A stretch of 64,000 nt of DNA from an uncultured Burkholderiales bacterium (GCA_903871545.1 CAIQHG010000059.1:62001-126000); one strand, 5' to 3'. Shown: positions 1-8,606, numbered from the stretch's first letter. A program made the numbers and translations. The notes: generated by a model from the letters alone, not told the origin.

Positions 1-731
1 ATCAGCCTTCCTAATGGAGTAATTGGAGTGATGTCACCATAGCCCACGCTTGCCAAAGTTATCACAGCCCAGTACATGGAGGTAGGAATGCTCTCAAATT
101 TATCTGGCTGTGTGTCATGTTCAAACAAGTAACCAAGGCTTGCGGTAAGGACGATCATTAAAATCATCATGAAAGCAGCGGCCAACAAAACATATTTTTC
201 TCGTTGAACTGCCTTTAAAAGCGTAATCAGCGTGCCTGTGTAACGGGTTAGTTTTAAGAGTCTTGTTAATCGGAAAATCCTTAAAAACCTTAAGTCGTAG
301 GATTTATTTGCAAATAAGGAAATGTAAAAGGGGGAAATTGCAAGTAAATCAATCAAAGAGCCTATTGAAAAAATATACTTTATTCTTCCCTTGAATGGTC
401 CACTGTAAGTAGACACTTCACAGCAACAATAAACTCTTAATATATATTCAGTTGAGAAAATAATAACTGTTATGAGATCAAGGGTTTTAAATTCTAGAGA
501 CCAAACGGAGTTAATTGATTGGACTGTCTCTAAGACTATACACACAACTGATGTCAGTACCGCATAAATTACAACATAGTCAATGTATTTATTAATATCA
601 TAGGAGTGGGGAGTTGGGTGTAATAACGAAAAAACAGTTTGTCTAAGACTTCTTTGTCTATTATTTACGATGAACTTTACTATGTTTTGATATACGTTGG
701 CAACTGGCTTTAAATGTGTTCCAACAATCAT
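1..731 (-). CDS. voltage-gated potassium channel (3' end outside window)
   Basis: This gene runs off the left edge, so only its first 243 codons are visible. The reverse strand reads without stops from an ATG at 731 and encodes a six-helix ion channel. There are hydrophobic S1-S3 segments, an arginine-rich S4 voltage sensor (RFLRIFRLTRLLKLTR, about positions 240-290), and a pore loop with the K+ selectivity filter TLASVGYGD at about positions 30-60. Family knowledge places it in the inner membrane as a tetrameric Kv-type K+ channel. The start is uncertain because no clear Shine-Dalgarno sequence precedes it. It lies 47 bp downstream of the coiled-coil gene on the same strand and could share its transcript. 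The missing C-terminus could carry a regulatory domain. Confidence 0.88.
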   Translation of the reverse strand, partial: MIVGTHLKPVANVYQNIVKFIVNNRQRSLRQTVFSLLHPTPHSYDINKYIDYVVIYAVLTSVVCIVLETVQSINSVWSLEFKTLDLITVIIFSTEYILRVYCCCEVSTYSGPFKGRIKYIFSIGSLIDLLAISPFYISLFANKSYDLRFLRIFRLTRLLKLTRYTGTLITLLKAVQREKYVLLAAAFMMILMIVLTASLGYLFEHDTQPDKFESIPTSMYWAVITLASVGYGDITPITPLGRL

Positions 732-778
732 AATAAGAATAGGGCAGACAAATGTTTATTTATTGAATGGTCAATAAT

Positions 779-1153
779 CTATTTTGAGGTGAGACCTTTA
801 AACTCATCTTTTGCAACCTTTGAGCCAGAGCTTAAACTTGGTGGCGTATTTTTAAGTGGTGCATCTCGTAGAGATTTAATGCTTTTGGTAAAGCTAGCAT
901 CAGCAGGGAGTTGATCTTTGGACTTGATTAACGGTAGTGTTGTGCTTTGTGAATCTTGAGCAGTGTCTAGTTTATCTAAATCTGATGACTGAGCATGAAC
1001 ATTTTTTTGTGCAGAAAGTAGTGCTTTTTCTTTTCTTTCTTTTGCAGCCTTAGCAATAACAGCTAATTTTGTGTTTGATTCTTTTAGGTGATTGATTGAA
1101 TTTCTAAGTAATTCAACGTTTCTAATTTCATCGTCTGTGTTTGATTTGTCCAT
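779..1153 (-). CDS. hypothetical hydrophilic coiled-coil protein
   Basis: I do not recognise this 124-residue protein. Residues 1-50 are charged and heptad-like (DEIRNVELLRNSINHLKES), which suggests a coiled coil. The rest is Ser/Thr/Lys-rich and probably disordered. There is no signal peptide or membrane segment. It sits between the nuclease-fusion gene (52 bp upstream) and the K+ channel gene (47 bp downstream), all on the minus strand, so an operon is possible but unproven. The composition is low in complexity, yet the frame stays open for its whole length and fills the gap between two real genes. A cytoplasmic structural or adaptor role is possible; no function is assigned. Confidence 0.6.
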   Translation of the reverse strand: MDKSNTDDEIRNVELLRNSINHLKESNTKLAVIAKAAKERKEKALLSAQKNVHAQSSDLDKLDTAQDSQSTTLPLIKSKDQLPADASFTKSIKSLRDAPLKNTPPSLSSGSKVAKDEFKGLTSK

Positions 1154-1205
1154 CTGGTTTTACACCCCAAAGCGTTTGAAATAGCCAAACTCATTTTACA
1201 AGATT

Positions 1206-2594
1206 TTAGTATTTACTGGGTAAATCCAGATGAAATACTTGCTGTTTGGCAACACAGGAGAGGTGTTTTTTTGCAATCTTATATACATCTTGATCGAACT
1301 CAGGGGTGGCGTTATTCACGAGATCCTCTATATCTTCTTGCGTTTTTGAGGCGCCAAGGTAACACCACTTATCAAACACATGACAAACCTCCCCTTCTTT
1401 TATAGCTATAGCTGCTCTGTAAGGCCATTTATGTAGCCTTAGGTGCTCAAGCGCCGTAGTCAGCTTTAGATTGTGTAATTCTTGGTTTCCTTGACCAATA
1501 CAGTCTCCTGAGCACTTTTTGAGTTGAAAAGCAAAGCAAGATTGTCCAGGTTTAGTGCTTTCGAGTCCCATTATGGACTCACAAAGGAAATGTTTCTCGG
1601 CAATGCCTTTGATGTAATTTAACGCGTCTCGGCGGCTTTTAAAGAGGCCATACAAGTTTTCTTGCAGTCCTGGCTCTAAGTCGCGCTTAGATATCAGAGT
1701 CGGAATAATGTACCCACTGGACACAGTAGTAAGCTGCCAAGCATACAAGCTAGTGGTCTTGCGAAGGCGAATGTTCATTAAGGGGAGTTTTTTCTTTATC
1801 AATTCAGATTCAAGTAGAAGGGCGCCCAGTTCTCCACTGGTCTCGATCCAATCAATCTCTCTAATTTGAAGAGAGAGTTTTGCTTCTTTTCTTTGTTTAA
1901 GTGAACTTTGGAAATGACTTAAAACTCGAGTTTTAATGTTTTTAGATTTTCCAATGTAGAGGCATTCTTTGTTTTCCCCGTAAAACAAATAAACACCAGG
2001 TGTATTAGGAATGGCCTCAATTATTTTCCCATCTATGTGTGGTGGAAGACTTTGTTTGCCTAATAAGGCTTCAACAGCTTCGTGTATTCTTTGAGCTCCA
2101 AATGTTTTTTCACAAAACTGCCAAAACTGCAATATCGCTTTCGCGTCTCCCATTGCCCTATGGCGTGCGGTATTGATAATGCCGTAGCGTCCAAGTATTG
2201 AGTCCAGATTATGTTTTTTCTCATGGGGAAAAAGAAATCTAGATAATTTAACGGTACAGACCACCTTGGGCCTAAAATTAAGCCCTATAGTTTGAAAAGC
2301 GGCCTTCAAAAAACCATAGTCGAACCTAGCGTTATGAGATACAAATATTTTTTGATCCAGTTGTCGGTAAATTTGTGGTCCGATTTCTGAAAATAAGGGT
2401 TTATCCTGCACCATTGCGGGACTGATACCCGTAAGACTTTGAATGAACGTGGGGATAGTGGTTTGCGGATTAAGCAAGGTCTCCCAGTACTCAATCTCAT
2501 TGCCATCCAAAATGGCAACAGCTACCTCTGTAATCCGGTCTCTTTCAAAATTGGAGCCAGTTGTCTCTATGTCTACGAAAGCTAAAGGCTGCAT
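1206..2594 (-). CDS. DEDDh 3'-5' exonuclease fused to GIY-YIG nuclease domain
   Basis: The 462-residue protein has two nuclease modules. Residues 1-165 form a DnaQ-like exonuclease with all DEDDh residues: D8 and E10 (VDIETTG), D92 (HNARFDYGF), and H145/D150 (HRAMGDA). Residues about 195-285 form a GIY-YIG domain of the UvrC/Cho type, with GVY at 200-202 and YIG at 223-225 followed by KS and a conserved Arg. The last 175 residues are less recognisable and contain several cysteines (CFAFQLKKCSGDC) as in Cho/UvrC relatives. By analogy with DnaQ-GIY proteins known in other bacteria, a role in nicking and trimming damaged DNA is plausible. It is not the replicative epsilon subunit. Confidence 0.9.
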   Translation of the reverse strand: MQPLAFVDIETTGSNFERDRITEVAVAILDGNEIEYWETLLNPQTTIPTFIQSLTGISPAMVQDKPLFSEIGPQIYRQLDQKIFVSHNARFDYGFLKAAFQTIGLNFRPKVVCTVKLSRFLFPHEKKHNLDSILGRYGIINTARHRAMGDAKAILQFWQFCEKTFGAQRIHEAVEALLGKQSLPPHIDGKIIEAIPNTPGVYLFYGENKECLYIGKSKNIKTRVLSHFQSSLKQRKEAKLSLQIREIDWIETSGELGALLLESELIKKKLPLMNIRLRKTTSLYAWQLTTVSSGYIIPTLISKRDLEPGLQENLYGLFKSRRDALNYIKGIAEKHFLCESIMGLESTKPGQSCFAFQLKKCSGDCIGQGNQELHNLKLTTALEHLRLHKWPYRAAIAIKEGEVCHVFDKWCYLGASKTQEDIEDLVNNATPEFDQDVYKIAKKHLSCVAKQQVFHLDLPSKY

Positions 2595-2699
2595 TATCTA
2601 ATTAGATTTCAAGGAGAAGGTTTTGCGTCAATCACTTATAGCAAGCAACAAACTTTGAAATGATAGCTCGTCTATGCATTGTTTGACTGCTTTGACTAA

Positions 2700-3212
2700 T
2701 TAGCTTATCTTGTCATTGATGATAGCCCATCTCTCATGGTCGCGCCATTCACCGTTTATTTTTAGGAATTTAGGGCTGTAGCCTTCGTACAGGAGTCCTG
2801 CGGTTTTTGCTAAGCCTTTAGAGCCTTCATTAGTGGGCTGAATATTGGCTTCTAGCCTGTGAAGTTGCATTTTTTTAAAAGCTTTTGAGATGATGAGTTT
2901 GAGGCCTTCTTTCATATAGCCTTGTCCCCTGAAGCCATCAAAAGAGTAATAAATTAAATAGCCACATTTAAAAATACCCATAAAGATATCCCTTATTTCA
3001 ATTACACCCACAAGGGCATCATCGCTAAGGCGTCTTACTAAATAAGCTTTATCTGAGCTATTCGAGACTTCTTTCAGAAATTTAGCAAACGACTTTTTTG
3101 TTGTGGGTATCTGTATCCAGGGCTCAATTGATTTGAGACTGGCGTGAACTGACTTTAAGTATTCCTTCTCATTCGATGATCTTAATTTAACAAGATATAT
3201 TTTTGGATTCAT
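2700..3212 (-). CDS. GNAT family N-acetyltransferase (RimJ/RimL type)
   Basis: This 170-residue protein has the layout of RimJ/RimL-type acetyltransferases, which transfer acetyl from acetyl-CoA to an N-terminal or side-chain amine. The acceptor-side strands come first (DDALVGVIEIRDIFMGIFKCGYLIYY). The acetyl-CoA loop GFRGQGYMKEGL follows at about residues 93-104, then the strand-helix pair RLEANIQPTNEGSKGLAKTAGLLYEG typical of the family. The substrate is unknown. The start is an ATG without a strong ribosome site. It is separated from the nuclease gene by about 100 bp and is probably transcribed separately, since a long AT-rich gap lies upstream. Confidence 0.85.
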   Translation of the reverse strand: MNPKIYLVKLRSSNEKEYLKSVHASLKSIEPWIQIPTTKKSFAKFLKEVSNSSDKAYLVRRLSDDALVGVIEIRDIFMGIFKCGYLIYYSFDGFRGQGYMKEGLKLIISKAFKKMQLHRLEANIQPTNEGSKGLAKTAGLLYEGYSPKFLKINGEWRDHERWAIINDKIS

Positions 3213-3858
3213 GCGAGTAAGACTCTTTGTTGATAATTTCGACTAAATTTTGCCCAAGGAGCAAGGTCAACCCAATTATCCTCTTTATGAATCAATGAAT
3301 TTAAGGGAAGATTTAGTCATTATCAAATGCTAGATATTTAACAAAAGGAGTTGGGGTTGTTCTTGCAAAAAAATTGTCTTTATTGAAATTCAGTTGCTCA
3401 CATTTTCATAGGTTTAATACCAAACTTAAAATAAAAAATATGTACTTCTTATAAGCGATTGATTTACTTGATTTTTTGCCAGCATGACTGTCTTTTTTTA
3501 TGAGATTGATTTCTTTTAATGGCATATCGCTGAGTTCACTTATGAAGTTATCAAGCATTTAGTAATCAAAACGCGACTCATATTACGAAAAAAATGAAGC
3601 GATAAAAAGCCCCCATTAATTGGATTTATGCAGGTGTTGTTTTTTTTAAAAATAAACTGTTGATAAATTTTGTATTTCATTGAATAATTTGTTACACTTC
3701 AAAAAATAGAAAAGCAAGCTTTGATTTAAATAAGTAAGTAAGTCTGTTTGTTGTATGCGATGTTTTTTCTTCTAGACAACCATCGCATCAGTTTTCAATA
3801 AAGCAAATTTTGTTTTAAAGGTAGAAAACATTGATCTTTTTAGTTGTTAGGGTAATGC
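3213..3858. other. 646-bp AT-rich intergenic region
   Basis: No convincing gene fills this gap. It is AT-rich and contains an 8-bp perfect inverted repeat (atgcgatg at 3755-3762 and catcgcat at 3781-3788) shortly upstream of the cysteine-cluster gene. A 50-codon open frame on the minus strand (3406-3558) ends in a hydrophobic stretch but has no ribosome site. The region must hold promoters for the divergent GNAT gene and the cysteine-cluster gene, but I cannot place them reliably. Confidence 0.6.
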
Positions 3859-4302
3859 GTGCTGTTTGACCATTGCGCAGAATGTCGACGTTGTTGCAAT
3901 ACTGAGCAGGGACAAGCTCCCCTTGAAATTACGTTAACTGCTTCAGAAACCAAACTTTTAGGGCAATTCTGTTTAGACGGCGATTGCCAGTATTTAGGCA
4001 GCCAAGGATGTACCCTTGGAGATAAAAAGCCTTTTAGCTGCTCTTTGTACCCTCTTTCATACAACCCCCAATCCCGCACATTCTCATTTGATACTGAATG
4101 TCCTTTGTTGGACACTTACTTCGAGCAATTATCTGCTCCTGACAGCGAAGCTTCGCTGCATTTGACCCAAATGACGAAAAAAGTCAAAGAGCTTGAGCAA
4201 AAAGACCCGTCTTTTCTCCAAGCTAATTATGAGATAGATCTCGATTATTTCGAGCTTCAGCAGTTACCCACAAAACCTCTTTCCAGGAGTGTCCAAAAAT
4301 GA
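3859..4302 (+). CDS. YkgJ-family cysteine-cluster protein
   Basis: The 147-residue product begins with a compact metal-binding cysteine set: C6, C9, C12 and C13 (CxxCxxCC), then C38, C43, C51 and C61, with another at 81. This is the YkgJ/CxxCxxCC pattern thought to bind Zn or an Fe-S cluster; the family has no settled function. The C-terminal third is helical and charged. The start is a GTG at 3859, because the ATG at 3855 runs into a stop after four codons. An AGGGT-like ribosome site precedes it. Its stop overlaps the start of the next gene by 4 bp (ATGA), so the two are translationally coupled and probably work together. Confidence 0.85.
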   Translation: MLFDHCAECRRCCNTEQGQAPLEITLTASETKLLGQFCLDGDCQYLGSQGCTLGDKKPFSCSLYPLSYNPQSRTFSFDTECPLLDTYFEQLSAPDSEASLHLTQMTKKVKELEQKDPSFLQANYEIDLDYFELQQLPTKPLSRSVQK

Positions 4303-5255
4303 GCGAAGTTTTAACCTCAGTGAACGTCTCTGCACAGACAAATTTAAGCGAAGTCTTACCGATTAATGCGACAGCTGAAAAAGTCGTAACTAAAGTCAAG
4401 CGGATCAAGCCTGCATTGCGTGTGAAAGAGGTTGGAAATCAAAGCTGGACATCTAAGAACCTAGTTGTGAAAAGCGATCACAATAATATTCGTTATTACA
4501 CAACTAGGTGGGATGCACTGTGTCCCTACATCGAAGTGACTGAGGAAATGTTGGATATGGCTCCTAAGCCGTTTGTTGTTTATGCCATTCCCCCAGACAG
4601 TCCCTTTGGTGTGCCAATCAATGATAAGTATGGACTTGTCAATGTGGCAGATGAAGGTTTTTGGGCCGATGAGCGAAGGATCCGTAAATTTAAAGAATTA
4701 GATAAACAATACAGAACTTTTGAGTATTCCGAGGAAGTAATACCTGGCTATGAGCTCTCAGTGTCTGACATCTTTGAGATGGGGGGCGAGCATTTTGCCA
4801 ATTACTGCATCGATGACCGTGAAGTTGAGGGTTTCATAGACTACATTCGTAAATTAGATGTATTAATGCTTAAAGTGCATGACAGCAATGGAGAGTTGGT
4901 TTTGACTGATGTCTCTATTTTATTGCCTGAATACAACCAAGTTTACGGAAGCTTTTGTCAGTGGAATAGAGAGTTTAAAAACAAGTCCCCTGGCATCTAC
5001 GCTTGTTTGTTGGCGAGTCGTTGGGCCGCTAAGAATGGTTACAAGTTCTACAACTTAGGACCAGTGGATGACTATGGTTACAAATCTCTTTTTGTGACTG
5101 AATTCGAACCTATTTATGCTCTGGCTATAACGGATATGGACCATCCTTTAGTCTTAGACCCGACTTCCCCGATTAATATAGACTTTAAGCCACACGAACT
5201 CAACCAGATCTATCGCACTATATCTGAGAACAAGTACGCCAACTCAGCAGGTTAG
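4299..5255 (+). CDS. Ate1/GNAT-fold aminoacyltransferase-like protein
   Basis: This 318-residue protein has a disordered first 60 residues and then a GNAT-like core. The segment at about residues 200-290 (GELVLTDVSILL, then SPGIYACLLASRWAAKNG, then YKFYNLGPVDDYGYKSLF) follows the order seen in the C-terminal half of arginyl- and leucyl-tRNA-protein transferases: a strand, a G-x-Y start of the long helix, a Y-x-LG strand, and a Y-K helix ending at an acidic/Pro turn. I infer an aminoacyl- or acyl-transferase fold; substrate and donor are unknown. The N-terminal cysteine motif of true Ate1 is absent here, but the coupled upstream gene encodes a separate cysteine-cluster protein. A plain GNAT is the main alternative. 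Confidence 0.6.
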   Translation: MSEVLTSVNVSAQTNLSEVLPINATAEKVVTKVKRIKPALRVKEVGNQSWTSKNLVVKSDHNNIRYYTTRWDALCPYIEVTEEMLDMAPKPFVVYAIPPDSPFGVPINDKYGLVNVADEGFWADERRIRKFKELDKQYRTFEYSEEVIPGYELSVSDIFEMGGEHFANYCIDDREVEGFIDYIRKLDVLMLKVHDSNGELVLTDVSILLPEYNQVYGSFCQWNREFKNKSPGIYACLLASRWAAKNGYKFYNLGPVDDYGYKSLFVTEFEPIYALAITDMDHPLVLDPTSPINIDFKPHELNQIYRTISENKYANSAG

Positions 5256-5321
5256 TCTTAAGGTCTGTTAGGTATTTGCACTATTTAACCTACTCCATCA
5301 GGGATTGCTGGAGTAGGTCGG

Positions 5322-5741
5322 CTAGAAAGTGTGCTTTTCGCCAAAGTTAATATCATAGTCCATAAACAGTTCCTCTCCTGTTTTAATATTGCGAAGAGTT
5401 ACTAGCTTTTCGTTCTTTTTAAATACCACGTTTGGTTTTTTCGAATGGTTCAAATAAACAGCTAAGTCCATTGAATTTAGTCCTATAGTGGGAACTAAAA
5501 ACTCATCTTTATCAAAGTAACAAAATATTTTCATTTGTTTTTTGACGCTAGTCGGTATGCCTTTAAGCTCTTTGTGTGAAATTGGAACGTCTTTGTACTT
5601 TACTTTACTTTTTAAAGGGTTGACTCCCTTAGGGATTGGCTTAAGGGCGAATACGCCGATGCCATGAACCTTTGAGACCCCTAAGCGGCAATAAACCTCT
5701 TCCTTAAGATGTTCTAAGAGTTTCTTTTTAAGTTCAGACAT
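5322..5741 (-). CDS. SET-domain protein (putative lysine methyltransferase)
   Basis: A small SET domain makes up nearly the whole 139-residue protein. The three diagnostic motifs are present in order: GIGVFALKPIPKG near the N-terminus (S-adenosylmethionine binding), YLNHSKKPN in the second half (the NHS..PN pseudoknot), and GEELFMDYD near the end. Bacterial SET proteins methylate lysines of host or self proteins; the target here is unknown. I chose the ATG at 5741 because GGAA lies about 8 bases upstream; an in-frame ATG at 5774 has no ribosome site. There is no post-SET cysteine cluster. The gene is convergent with the Ate1-like gene, 66 bp away. Confidence 0.85.
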   Translation of the reverse strand: MSELKKKLLEHLKEEVYCRLGVSKVHGIGVFALKPIPKGVNPLKSKVKYKDVPISHKELKGIPTSVKKQMKIFCYFDKDEFLVPTIGLNSMDLAVYLNHSKKPNVVFKKNEKLVTLRNIKTGEELFMDYDINFGEKHTF

Positions 5742-6064
5742 AACTAAATTCCAGTAAATGGTTGATGCAATCATATTGTTGGGCTGAAGCCCAGCAATAG
5801 TTTGATTGTAAACACGCTGAAGGCTATTTTCAAAAACTTGCTGCTAACAGCGAAATAACGCTGATTCCCAGTCTGTCCAGGCCAAATCCCTGAGGTTGGA
5901 TACTTTCGCCACAAGACTATGCCAACTTATAGCGAGCTAACAAAGGGCAAAAAAGTGGGGGGATGAAAGATTAAGCCCCCAGGGTTAGGGACGTAAATTG
6001 TGGCCGGTCAAAGGCTTCAGTTACTAGTTTTAGCCAGGTGATAGGATGTGGGGAAACTCTAAAA

Positions 6065-6904
6065 ATGGGGAAATTAATGAGCATTAAAGATTTTGAGCAC
6101 CTTCGTGTCAAGCAAAACCAAGCCTTTCAACTTTCAGATTATGACTCACAGATGCCAACTAATGAGGATTTAGACGATAGTTCATTGGTGCAGGGTATTC
6201 AGAAAATGGGGGACAAACTCGATAAGTTGCAGACCCTTTTATACTCAGGCAAACAAAGAGGCCTTTTACTGGTTTTACAGGGAATGGACACATCTGGCAA
6301 GGACGGATCCATTCGTAGCGTTTTTAGTCATGTTAGCCCATTGGGTGTTCGCGCCGAGGCCTTTGGCCCGCCAAGCGCCAAGGAGCTAGAGCATGATTTT
6401 CTTTGGCGCATTCATGCCCGAACGCCTGCGTTAGGAGAAATCGTCATTTTTAATCGCAGTCACTATGAGGATGTTTTAGTAACTAGAGTGAAGGGGATCA
6501 TCTCTAAAGAAATCTGTGACTTGCGTTATCAAGACATTAAGTCTTTTGAGAGCTTACTGAACAGCCAAGGGGTGAAGGTTTTGAAATGCTTTTTGCACAT
6601 ATCAAAAGACGAGCAAAAAAGGAGGCTAAAAGAAAGGCTCGAAGATCCAAATAAACGCTGGAAACTCCAACCCTCAGACTTTGAGGACCGAAAGCTATGG
6701 GACCAATTTCAAGAGGCATATGGCGACGCGATTAGAGAAACTTCCACGGACGAAGCTCCTTGGTACATCATCCCGGCAGACTCCAAGCGTTACAGAGATT
6801 TTTGTCTCTCAACGCTTTTGGTGATGGCTCTAAAGAACATGAGCCTAGAGCCGCCTAAAGCAAGAATTGAATTTACAAAGTTGCAGATTGAATCTTTAAA
6901 TTAG
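6065..6904 (+). CDS. ppk2: polyphosphate kinase 2 family protein
   Basis: This P-loop kinase moves phosphate between polyphosphate and nucleotides. The PPK2 Walker A (GMDTSGKDGS) and Walker B with its following NRSHYEDVL motif are intact, along with the lid region ERLEDPNKRWKLQPSDFEDR. At about 280 residues it has a single PPK2 domain, like the one-domain forms that phosphorylate NDP or NMP at the expense of polyphosphate. Sequence alone does not separate class I from class III. The frame extends upstream to a GTG at 6038. ATG codons at 6065 and 6077, both behind GGGGA sites, are better starts. It is monocistronic and probably cytoplasmic. Confidence 0.9.
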   Translation: MGKLMSIKDFEHLRVKQNQAFQLSDYDSQMPTNEDLDDSSLVQGIQKMGDKLDKLQTLLYSGKQRGLLLVLQGMDTSGKDGSIRSVFSHVSPLGVRAEAFGPPSAKELEHDFLWRIHARTPALGEIVIFNRSHYEDVLVTRVKGIISKEICDLRYQDIKSFESLLNSQGVKVLKCFLHISKDEQKRRLKERLEDPNKRWKLQPSDFEDRKLWDQFQEAYGDAIRETSTDEAPWYIIPADSKRYRDFCLSTLLVMALKNMSLEPPKARIEFTKLQIESLN

Positions 6905-6932
6905 GGCTAGACTTTCGCGAAAACAGAGGCGT

Positions 6933-7349
6933 TTAACCCAGGGGTGTCCACAAGTAGTCTTTGAAATTGGTATTGGAATCTGTGTCCATCACAAAATAAA
7001 CTTTTTGCAGATTCAACTCTAAGTGGCTTATCTCTACTGCGTCTTTGGGAGACTCAATCTGAATCTTTAGGGTTTTGAAAAGATAGTAATTGAAAGACTT
7101 TATAAATGCCTCAAAATTCTTAATCTCTGGGTGATCACTTGTAGGCTGCAAACGCCATTGGTTGGGAATATTTTGATCGGGTACTAGAAGAATGTCAAAG
7201 GACTTTTTGGGGTGTAAGTGACCATACAGTTCAATATCGTAAAAAACTTTGCCCTCTATCCCAGGAATGGAACTTCCATCAGTCTTTGCGCCTTTGCTCA
7301 ATAAATGTTCGAGGCTTAACTTTTTGGGATATATTTTGATGTATGACAT
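6933..7349 (-). CDS. hypothetical protein
   Basis: I do not recognise this 138-residue protein. It is soluble, with alternating strands and loops (KVFYDIELYGHLHP, SFDILLVPD) and no cysteines, signal peptide or membrane segment. The frame ends 29 bp from the convergent PPK2 stop, so the coding assignment fits the spacing. The start is an ATG at 7349 with no strong ribosome site. The roughly 240 bp upstream contain no other gene. No function is proposed. Confidence 0.6.
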   Translation of the reverse strand: MSYIKIYPKKLSLEHLLSKGAKTDGSSIPGIEGKVFYDIELYGHLHPKKSFDILLVPDQNIPNQWRLQPTSDHPEIKNFEAFIKSFNYYLFKTLKIQIESPKDAVEISHLELNLQKVYFVMDTDSNTNFKDYLWTPLG

Positions 7350-7586
7350 TGAGGATTAAAAAAACAATGAATTCTAGTATGCTTTTATAGGTTTTAACAG
7401 GGTAATTATTAGTTGAAATCCTTGACGATTTGAAGCTCAAATGTCCTTCAATCATGGTTTTTGGTTTCATGAGCTTTCTCGAGCCTAGATATTAAATTGG
7501 CAATCCATACTTTAGAAAAATTAATTTGGTTTTATGGCGCCTCTTCGTCTTGTTTTCTAAAAAGCCTGCTTATCTTGTCCAGCGAT

Positions 7587-8606
7587 TTAAAAACTTGTGG
7601 AGTTGTCCTCAATTGCTTTTGCAATGACTTGAAAACCTCGCCACGTTGCCTCAGAACCAAGAGTCAGGGCGTTGACTCCGACTCGGCTTAGGGCGTGTGA
7701 ATAGCATGTCTGTAAGGCCGGAGCCCCAACTACAATAACCTCTTCATTTTTTCTAAACTGCTGAGTCCCAAGCTCATAACCAATTAACAGTCCAGACAAT
7801 TTGTTTAGCAAGTGATTGGCCGTTTGTTGCTCGAACAAAGCTAACGTTCTTATGCCAAAAATATAGTGCAACAAGTTGGGTTGATAAGTTTGTTTCGGCT
7901 TTTTAGGGGTTGACTTTATGTCCTGGGTGCTAGAGTTTCTTGTTTTCTTCAGCAAGCTCACCTTGAGCCCTTGTTCAAAAGCGACTAAATCAAATTGCGT
8001 TTGCTCAAGCACCGGGGGAAGCGTTTTGCTTAATATAGAGTGCTCTCTCAAGAGCGAGAAAAACTCTCCGGTCATGAATGTTGAAAAGCTCTCAAATTTT
8101 CCGTTTTTCACATGTACCCATTTGCTGTGGGTTCCAGGGAGCACAAGTCTTGCACTTTGTTTGCCAAGCAAGGAAAGTGCTCCGATCACCTGGACTTCCT
8201 CACCCCTGATGACGTCGGGAGCGTGCTCCAGCTGGATGCTCAACCCTGGGACGATGGCAATTTTATTAGGATTGATCCAGTGTAGTTGTTGTGCCAAAAT
8301 TTCAGCATTGACTGGACAAGCGCAATAGGGGGCGAGTTGCCAGCCCTGTGCGCTTCCAGCCATACCACTAATTAAAATAATAACGTCTTCGATGTCTAGC
8401 CATTGAGCACAAATTTGGCTGAGTACGAGTGGAAACTCACCCGTTGGCACACTCATAATCCCTTGATCGCTGCTTCTTTCTTCTTGGACTTGTGCATTTA
8501 AAATTAATGCTGCCCGCAAAGACGTTGTGCCCCAATCCACAGCAATGAGGGGGCGTTTAAGGTAAATAGCTGGAGCGGTATTGGGGGGTGAAGTTTTAGG
8601 CATCAT
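7587..8606 (-). CDS. dgoK: 2-dehydro-3-deoxygalactonokinase / KDG kinase (DgoK family)
   Basis: This sugar-acid kinase of the FGGY/actin-like superfamily phosphorylates 2-keto-3-deoxy sugar acids such as KDGal or KDG to their 6-phosphates. DgoK signatures are clear: phosphate-1 motif IAVDWGTTSLRA (residues about 21-32), LPGTHSKWV and STFMTGEFFSLLREHS in the middle, and LLIGYELGTQ then VVVGAPALQ near the end. The 339-residue length is typical of the family. It stands in a sugar-acid locus with an aldonate dehydratase (9852-11588), whose product it could phosphorylate. No KDPG or KDPGal aldolase gene is nearby. The first two codons are both ATG, preceded by AAAGG. Confidence 0.92.
   Translation of the reverse strand: MMPKTSPPNTAPAIYLKRPLIAVDWGTTSLRAALILNAQVQEERSSDQGIMSVPTGEFPLVLSQICAQWLDIEDVIILISGMAGSAQGWQLAPYCACPVNAEILAQQLHWINPNKIAIVPGLSIQLEHAPDVIRGEEVQVIGALSLLGKQSARLVLPGTHSKWVHVKNGKFESFSTFMTGEFFSLLREHSILSKTLPPVLEQTQFDLVAFEQGLKVSLLKKTRNSSTQDIKSTPKKPKQTYQPNLLHYIFGIRTLALFEQQTANHLLNKLSGLLIGYELGTQQFRKNEEVIVVGAPALQTCYSHALSRVGVNALTLGSEATWRGFQVIAKAIEDNSTSF

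Noticed and set aside
3406-3558. 50-codon minus-strand frame with hydrophobic end
   Set aside because: No ribosome site, AT-rich chance is likely; kept only as a note in the gap finding.
7497-7691. plus-strand 64-codon frame over the 3' end of dgoK
   Set aside because: It overlaps dgoK on the opposite strand, and the sequence contains no domain.
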